A DNA stretch of 20,264 nucleotides. Origin: Loktanella sp. UBA3435. Lineage in GTDB: Bacteria > Pseudomonadota > Alphaproteobacteria > Rhodobacterales > Rhodobacteraceae. How positions within the stretch are numbered: position 1 is the stretch's first letter; each line of letters begins with the position of its first letter. Both the position numbers and the translations under genes were made by a program. Below, in pieces: positions 15,760 to 20,264 of this stretch. The notes beneath the pieces are model-generated. The model did no database searches and was not told the DNA's origin. It worked only from the letters and a program-made list of their open reading frames with translations. The stretch is from the NCBI GenBank assembly GCA_002378665.1, contig DFSO01000030.1, positions 16,196 to 36,459 on the forward strand. Reading direction: 5' to 3'.

Positions 15760-15767
15760 AACCCACC
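15750..15767. repeat. REP-like extragenic palindrome / bidirectional terminator between convergent genes
   Basis: GGTGGGTT-AA-AACCCACC is a perfect inverted repeat with 8-base arms. It spans the TAA stop of the HAD gene (15757-15759) and ends one base before the TAG stop of the converging saccharopine dehydrogenase gene (15768-15770). No T-run follows on either strand. The right flank CCTACGC makes the minus strand read GCGTAGGGTGGGTT, resembling a widespread family of dispersed bacterial palindromes known to me from memory. It could be a terminator, a REP element, or both. Confidence 0.6.
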
Positions 15768-16808
15768 CTACGCAGTTGCGCTGTCAAACATCTGTTTGGC
15801 GCGCAGCCAGACGCCTTTGTCGAGCGCATTTAGGGCGCCAAGATGCGGCAACAATTGCCCCGCGAAATCCTCGCTACTTTCCACAGGCAAAAGCGACGGC
15901 AGGTTGTCGATAGCCGTCACATCGAGAGGTGGCGCATCATGCACGCGCAACGCAGGTGCGGCCCACGTCGTCTCAAGGTTATAAACCTTGATCGGAGAGA
16001 AATCGCTTTGCGGATCGCAGGCGATATCACCAATCACTGAGAGTTGCCGCATGTCAGTCTTTGCACTGGCTGGCACGAAAACAGGCGTCCCCTCGCGGGC
16101 CAAAATACAGTTAAGGAAGATGTCATGTTCCAGCACTTCTGGAAACGGCCCACCTGATGCAGTCTCGGCCATATCCCATTTGGTGACGGAGAGCCCAAGC
16201 GCCTCATATAGGTCCGCAGCCCCCGTGCCCACGCGCCCCAAAGCGCCAATAATCAACGCAGTTGGCGCATCAGACCCAAGGTGCATCGCGAGGTCATTGC
16301 GCATCGCATCGGCGCTTTCAAAGGTGCTCACAGGCCCCGCGATCCCACCCTCTTTCTGCGCCATCAAGGCGATCAGGCTGACAGCAGCGCCTGCATAGCC
16401 AGCCCAATAACCAAAGGCAGCAACACGGCGCCCTGCCTCATCAACCAGATACTCCAGATCATATAGCGTGCCACCGCCAGCCTTGAACCTGTCGAGCAAT
16501 ACACGCCCCGCCGCTTGCCCCTTAAAAGCGTGGCCGAACATGATGTGGCGATGGGGCAGGGGCGTGCCGTCGTCGGGCAATTCCTTTAGCCCAAAAATGA
16601 TCGCATCACGGGGGGCATCGACCCACGAACCTTCCGTGGCGATCGCGCAACCAGCGGCACGATACCCAACAATCGGGATCGCGCGTTGCACGCTTTCCTC
16701 GACCGTCACGGTGTAACCTGCGGCCAGCAATTCAGCCGCACCATCAGGCGTCATCCCAACCCGTTCCTCATGATCGCGGCTCTCGGCGCGGACCCAGATA
16801 TGTGTCAT
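15768..16808 (-). CDS. Saccharopine dehydrogenase (NAD+, L-lysine-forming), Lys1-like
   Basis: A 346-residue protein resembling fungal Lys1, which interconverts saccharopine with lysine and 2-oxoglutarate using NAD. Lys1 signatures run through the chain: GLKELP (73-78, Lys75), HIMFGHAFKGQ (88-98, His93), GGGTLYDLEYLVDEAGRRVAAFGYWAGYAG-like block (111-140), IIGALGRVGTGA (186-197, the NAD-binding glycine loop), GGPFPEVLEHDIFLNCIL (219-236) and DNLPSLLPVESSEDF (301-315). Alanine dehydrogenase and transhydrogenase share the fold but lack these blocks. Roseobacters make lysine by the diaminopimelate route, so a role in lysine breakdown or a related opine is more likely; that is inference. Its ATG overlaps the GST stop by four bases, so it is the last gene of a three-gene operon. 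Confidence 0.88.
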   Translation of the reverse strand: MTHIWVRAESRDHEERVGMTPDGAAELLAAGYTVTVEESVQRAIPIVGYRAAGCAIATEGSWVDAPRDAIIFGLKELPDDGTPLPHRHIMFGHAFKGQAAGRVLLDRFKAGGGTLYDLEYLVDEAGRRVAAFGYWAGYAGAAVSLIALMAQKEGGIAGPVSTFESADAMRNDLAMHLGSDAPTALIIGALGRVGTGAADLYEALGLSVTKWDMAETASGGPFPEVLEHDIFLNCILAREGTPVFVPASAKTDMRQLSVIGDIACDPQSDFSPIKVYNLETTWAAPALRVHDAPPLDVTAIDNLPSLLPVESSEDFAGQLLPHLGALNALDKGVWLRAKQMFDSATA

Positions 16809-17416
16809 GTAAGCATTCCTTTTGCGATGACCGCTTGCACGGATGGACGGGCGCGCATGGTCTCCATAAACGCGGAAAGTTTCGGGAAATTCGCCATCTC
16901 AACACCGTCGCCCTCTCCCCATGTCGAGACGACATAAAGGTAGGGATCGGCGAGCGTAAAATCAGACCCTAACACGAAAGGTTCGAGCGGATATATAGAC
17001 TCTAAATAGGCGCAACAGGCCCCAACTGTCTGCGGTACCTTTGCGCGCATATCGGCGAAACTCGTCTCTAAATCAGCCCAACGCGCGCCGCGCATTTTAT
17101 GGGCGTGGGCGATGTGGAACGTCGAGGCCACGTAATACATCACCTCGCGCATCCGTCCCGCCTGAAACGGATCATGGGGGATCAAATCAGGGGCCATCGC
17201 ACCGATGTAATCTAGAATCGCACCAGCCTCGGTCAACGGCCCCTGAGGCGTAACCAATGTAGGCACACGTCCCTTCGGATTCAGTGTCAAATAAGGCTCT
17301 TTCGTCTGCTCCGCAGTCGCGAAATCCACCAGACGCAGGGTATAGGCAATGCCCGCTTCCTCCAGCGCAATCGCGACCACAACCGAGATCGTATTGGGCG
17401 TATAGAATAGCTCCAT
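16805..17416 (-). CDS. Glutathione S-transferase family protein
   Basis: A 203-residue protein with the two-domain GST fold. The thioredoxin-like N-terminal domain (1-75) shows LFYTPNTISVVVAIALEEAG, NPKGRVPTL (46-54, cis-Pro52) and LTEAGAILDYI (61-71, Glu63; the usual Ser after Glu is Ala here). The helical C-terminal domain holds GSDFTLADPYLYVV, the N-capping motif. Ser11 or Thr9 could be the glutathione-activating residue. It should act in the cytosol on an unknown electrophile. An AAGGAG ribosome site precedes the ATG; the gap from the phosphatase stop is 10 bases, and it overlaps the saccharopine dehydrogenase start by four. Confidence 0.92.
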   Translation of the reverse strand: MELFYTPNTISVVVAIALEEAGIAYTLRLVDFATAEQTKEPYLTLNPKGRVPTLVTPQGPLTEAGAILDYIGAMAPDLIPHDPFQAGRMREVMYYVASTFHIAHAHKMRGARWADLETSFADMRAKVPQTVGACCAYLESIYPLEPFVLGSDFTLADPYLYVVSTWGEGDGVEMANFPKLSAFMETMRARPSVQAVIAKGMLT

Positions 17417-17426
17417 GTCAGGCTCC

Positions 17427-18074
17427 TTAATAATAGGTGCGGGCGGTCAATCGGTCCGCGTGATCAAGGTGAGGGGCGCTGTTGAATGCCGCTAAAATCG
17501 GACCATGCGGGGTCACGTGGATGCGGTGGACCGAGGTGTTGAGGATCGGCAAGGCGATCTGCGCCATCTTCGCAATATCAAGGTGCAGGATGTCAGCCAC
17601 CGCACGGGCAATGATGCCGCCAGAGGTTACGCAGAGGATACGCTTTCCGGGTTGTGCCGCCTCGGCGATAACACCGGCAACACGGGCCGTGAAATCGGTG
17701 TAGCGCTCGCTCCCATCAATCTTACCCTCCTGCCACGCATTCAAGGTCGCGGGAAAATGCGTCGCGAAATCATCAGGGCTCTCGCGCTTGGCGGATAACC
17801 CCTTGGCCTCCATCTCGGCGGTCAGGTCGTAATAGGCGATCTCGTTCAAACGCGGATCGGTGGTGAAATCGGGAAACCCCATACCCGCCACGGTCTCTTG
17901 CTGACGGCGCAAACTCCCTGCAAACACCGCATCAAACGGGCCATCATGGGCGTGGATCCAATGGCCCAACCATTCGGCTTGCTGATGCCCCAACTCGGTC
18001 AGCATGTCATAACCCGCTTCGGTCGTGGCAGAAGAATTCGCCTGCCCGTGCCGCACCAATGTAATTTCACCCAT
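17427..18074 (-). CDS. Histidine phosphatase (phosphoglycerate mutase-like) family protein
   Basis: A 215-residue protein. ITLVRHGQA (4-12) is the phosphohistidine motif with Arg8 and His9. VFAGSLRRQQET (50-61) supplies the second arginine, and PRLNEIAYYD (74-83) supplies the acidic residue Glu78. The place of the second catalytic histidine, usually SHGG, reads VTSGGIIARAV (149-159), with Ser151 instead of His. Activity may be reduced or altered; the substrate is unknown. An AAGGAG site precedes the ATG. It heads the minus-strand operon with GST and saccharopine dehydrogenase, divergent from recQ over 152 bases. Confidence 0.9.
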   Translation of the reverse strand: MGEITLVRHGQANSSATTEAGYDMLTELGHQQAEWLGHWIHAHDGPFDAVFAGSLRRQQETVAGMGFPDFTTDPRLNEIAYYDLTAEMEAKGLSAKRESPDDFATHFPATLNAWQEGKIDGSERYTDFTARVAGVIAEAAQPGKRILCVTSGGIIARAVADILHLDIAKMAQIALPILNTSVHRIHVTPHGPILAAFNSAPHLDHADRLTARTYY

Positions 18075-18148
18075 GATCTCTCCTTCGTCTGTCTATGGGT
18101 AAGCGTGGGGCGCAGGGGGCGCAAGCACGCCCGCGTGAAAAGTGATCT

Positions 18149-18163
18149 AAACAAGCCTTGTTT
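18149..18163. promoter_or_regulatory. 15-bp palindrome in the divergent gap before recQ, candidate operator
   Basis: AAACAAG-C-CTTGTTT has perfect 7-base arms around one central base. It lies 74 bases from the phosphatase start and 63 bases from the recQ start, in the only sizeable non-coding gap of this region. TTGTTT at its right end could serve as a -35 element for recQ. It does not match the alphaproteobacterial SOS box (GTTC-N7-GTTC). The binding protein is unknown, and the palindrome may be chance. Confidence 0.4.
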
Positions 18164-18226
18164 GCCGATTCCTCATGTGGGATTGTCAGGGTCCGAGCAC
18201 CAAATAAAAAAACAGGTCACACCCTC

Positions 18227-20263
18227 ATGAGCGCCGCCGTGCTGCTGAAAGATATCTTTGGTTTTGATGCCTTCAGGCCCGGTCAGCAGGAGATCGTGGA
18301 GGCCGTGATTGCGGGTGAAAACACCCTTGCGATTATGCCCACAGGTGGCGGTAAATCTCTTTGTTTCCAACTGCCTGCGTTGGCGCGTGAGGGGGTGACG
18401 GTTGTCATCTCTCCGCTCATCGCCTTGATGCGCGATCAGGTCCGCGCCTTGCAAGCGGCAGGTGTCGAGGCAGGTGCGCTGACCTCTGGCAATACCGAGG
18501 AAGAGACCGAGGCCGTCTGGCGCGGGCTTGAGGCGGGCACGCTGCGCCTTCTCTATATGGCGCCCGAACGGCTGGCCTCTGGTGGCACGATGCAGATGCT
18601 GCGCCGTGTTGGTGTAACAATGATCGCAGTCGACGAGGCGCATTGCGTGAGCCAATGGGGTCATGATTTCCGTCCTGACTACCTGCGTATAGGCGAACTC
18701 CGCCGTATGCTCGACGTGCCGCTCGCCGCCTTCACCGCCACCGCCGACGCCGAGACCCGCGCCGAAATCGTGCAAAAGCTCTTCGACGGGGTTGAACCGT
18801 CTACCTTTCTGCGCGGCTTTGACCGCCCGAATATCCACCTCGCGTTTGAAGTCAAAGACGGCCCACGCGCGCAAATCCTTAACTTCGCCGCCGCCCGTAA
18901 GGGGCAGTCTGGTATCGTCTATTGCGGCACGCGGGCGAAAACCGAAACGCTTGGCAAGGCGCTGAACGATGCGGGCCACTCCGCCTGCTATTACCACGGC
19001 GGCATGGAGGCCGAGGATCGGCGCATCGTCGAGCGCCGCTTCCAGCAAGAAGACGGCTTGATCGTCTGCGCAACCGTGGCCTTTGGCATGGGTATCGACA
19101 AACCCGATATCCGCTGGGTGGCGCACGCCGACCTGCCGAAATCGATCGAGAGTTACTACCAAGAAATCGGGCGCGCGGGCCGCGACGGTGCACCTGCGGA
19201 AACGCTCACGCTCTTTGGTCCCGACGATATCCGCTACCGCCGCCAACAGGTCGATGAGGGGCTCGCCCCACCCGAACGCCGCGCCGCCGATCATGGGCGT
19301 TTGAACGCGCTCCTTGGTTTGGCCGAGGCGCTACATTGCCGCCGCGTGAACCTGCTCACCTACTTTGGTGAAGATCCACAGCCCTGCGGCAACTGCGACC
19401 TTTGCGATAAACCTGCGGATATCTTTGACGGGACCACCGCCGTGCGTATGGCGCTTTCTGCAGCCCTCAGAACCGAGGAGTGGTTCGGTTCAGGGCATCT
19501 CATTGACATCCTCATGGGTGCGAAAACCGAAAAGATCGCGCAGCGCGGCCATGACAGCCTGCCCACATACGGCGTCGGCAAAGAGTACGATAAACGCCAA
19601 TGGCAGGCGATCTTTCGGCAGATGATGGGGCGTGACCTAATGCGGCCCGACCCTGAGCGTCACGGCGCGCTGCGCATGACCGAAGGGGCGCGGCCAATCT
19701 TGCGTGGCGAGGCGACGATTGATTTGCGCCGCGATAGTATCAAAGCGGCTAAGGGTACAGGCCCGAAAATCCGCCAGATGGTGAGCGAAGAAGACGCACC
19801 GCTTCTCTCTGCACTCAAGGCGAAACGACGCTTCTTTGCAGAACAACTCGGCGGCCCCGCCTACATCGTGTTCAACGACAAAACCCTTATCGAGATGGCC
19901 GAGAAACGCCCGATGAACCTCGACGAGATGGCACGGATCGGTGGGGTCGGCGCGAAGAAACTGGAAAGCTACGGCGCTCCCTTTCTTGAGGTGATTTCAG
20001 GTGCCGTCGAAGATGTGCATCCAGTACGCCGCAAGCTGGCCATGCGCGGGAATGGCGAGGTTTACGACCGCCTGCTTGCCGCCCAAGCGGAGTTGGCGCG
20101 CGGCGAAGACGGAGCGGGCAAGCCGATGTCGATGGGGGCTGCCACGCTCGCCAAAATAGCAACCCTGCACAACCCCGATATGGCGGGGCTGACGCGGCTG
20201 ATGGGTGACAAACACACCGAACGCTTTGGCGCGGCCTTCCTAAATATCCTAACAGACCGTTAA
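18227..20263 (+). CDS. recQ: ATP-dependent DNA helicase RecQ
   Basis: A 678-residue superfamily 2 helicase that unwinds DNA 3' to 5' in recombination and fork repair. FGFDAFRPGQQEIV (11-24) is motif 0; LAIMPTGGGKSLCFQLP (34-50) is Walker A with Lys43; VDEAHCVSQWGHDFRP (135-150) is motif II plus the aromatic-rich loop; AFTATAD is motif III; FGMGIDKPDIRWVAH (286-300) and YYQEIGRAGRDG (310-321) are motifs V and VI. The zinc-binding RecQ C-terminal domain has Cys371, Cys387, Cys390 and Cys393. A winged helix and an HRDC domain (about 523-592) follow. The ATG at 18227 gives the normal N-terminus; a start at 18158 would add 23 unrelated residues. The gene is complete, ending one base before the window edge. 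Confidence 0.97.
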   Translation: MSAAVLLKDIFGFDAFRPGQQEIVEAVIAGENTLAIMPTGGGKSLCFQLPALAREGVTVVISPLIALMRDQVRALQAAGVEAGALTSGNTEEETEAVWRGLEAGTLRLLYMAPERLASGGTMQMLRRVGVTMIAVDEAHCVSQWGHDFRPDYLRIGELRRMLDVPLAAFTATADAETRAEIVQKLFDGVEPSTFLRGFDRPNIHLAFEVKDGPRAQILNFAAARKGQSGIVYCGTRAKTETLGKALNDAGHSACYYHGGMEAEDRRIVERRFQQEDGLIVCATVAFGMGIDKPDIRWVAHADLPKSIESYYQEIGRAGRDGAPAETLTLFGPDDIRYRRQQVDEGLAPPERRAADHGRLNALLGLAEALHCRRVNLLTYFGEDPQPCGNCDLCDKPADIFDGTTAVRMALSAALRTEEWFGSGHLIDILMGAKTEKIAQRGHDSLPTYGVGKEYDKRQWQAIFRQMMGRDLMRPDPERHGALRMTEGARPILRGEATIDLRRDSIKAAKGTGPKIRQMVSEEDAPLLSALKAKRRFFAEQLGGPAYIVFNDKTLIEMAEKRPMNLDEMARIGGVGAKKLESYGAPFLEVISGAVEDVHPVRRKLAMRGNGEVYDRLLAAQAELARGEDGAGKPMSMGAATLAKIATLHNPDMAGLTRLMGDKHTERFGAAFLNILTDR

Positions 20264-20264
20264 G

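Noticed and set aside
18075..18226. SOS (LexA) box upstream of recQ or mutL
   Set aside because: No GTTC-N7-GTTC or close variant was found by eye in either gap.
18173..19294. Long open frame (373 codons) on the minus strand across recQ
   Set aside because: Antisense to the helicase core of recQ, with no domain or ribosome site; a GC-rich shadow frame.
1..20264. CRISPR array, tRNA/rRNA genes, insertion sequences, prophage or defence island
   Set aside because: No regularly spaced repeats, cloverleaf or rRNA-like stretches, transposase or integrase motifs were seen. RecQ, RmuC and MutL are ordinary repair genes here and not a defence cluster.

Overview
The window looks like a chromosomal segment of a marine alphaproteobacterium, most likely a Rhodobacteraceae/Roseobacter-group member. 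The basis is GC-rich, densely packed coding DNA, the gene families present (a BamF/DUF3035 lipoprotein, a DUF1674/SDHAF4 protein, a heparinase II/III protein between rsmB and purH, a MutL carrying an endonuclease motif), and a gene order that resembles the core of roseobacter genomes from memory. No rRNA, tRNA, CRISPR array, insertion sequence, phage gene or replication origin was found. No stretch over about 150 bases lacks a gene.

Left edge (1-1742, minus strand): an SDHAF4-like small protein, a LysR regulator and the 5' part of a hydantoinase/oxoprolinase gene (hyuA). hyuA has an apparent two-base frameshift close to its start. Middle (1811-10271, plus strand): a tight run of rsmB, a heparinase II/III family gene, purH, lspA, a BamF-like lipoprotein and two M16 peptidase-family genes, one with the zinc motif and one without. 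The second half of this run has an envelope theme: lipoprotein signal processing, a lipoprotein, and secreted or periplasmic peptidases.

10282-11628 (minus strand): a small AT-richer orphan lipoprotein and an arsR-SRPBCC pair. A perfect 14-bp palindrome lies in the short gap between arsR and the divergent mutL. 11718-15759 (plus strand): mutL and rmuC overlap by four bases; an orphan lipoprotein and a HAD phosphatase follow. The HAD gene meets the converging saccharopine dehydrogenase gene at a REP-like palindrome.

15768-18074 (minus strand): an apparent operon of histidine phosphatase, glutathione S-transferase and Lys1-like saccharopine dehydrogenase. 18227-20263 (plus strand): a complete recQ, divergent from that operon across 152 bases that hold a 15-bp palindrome. 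DNA-repair genes (mutL, rmuC, recQ) are well represented. I see no clearly new defence or mobile system. The most useful leads are the hyuA frameshift, the two palindromic candidate operators, the REP-like element, the active/inactive M16 pair, the phosphatase lacking its second histidine, and the bacterial Lys1.
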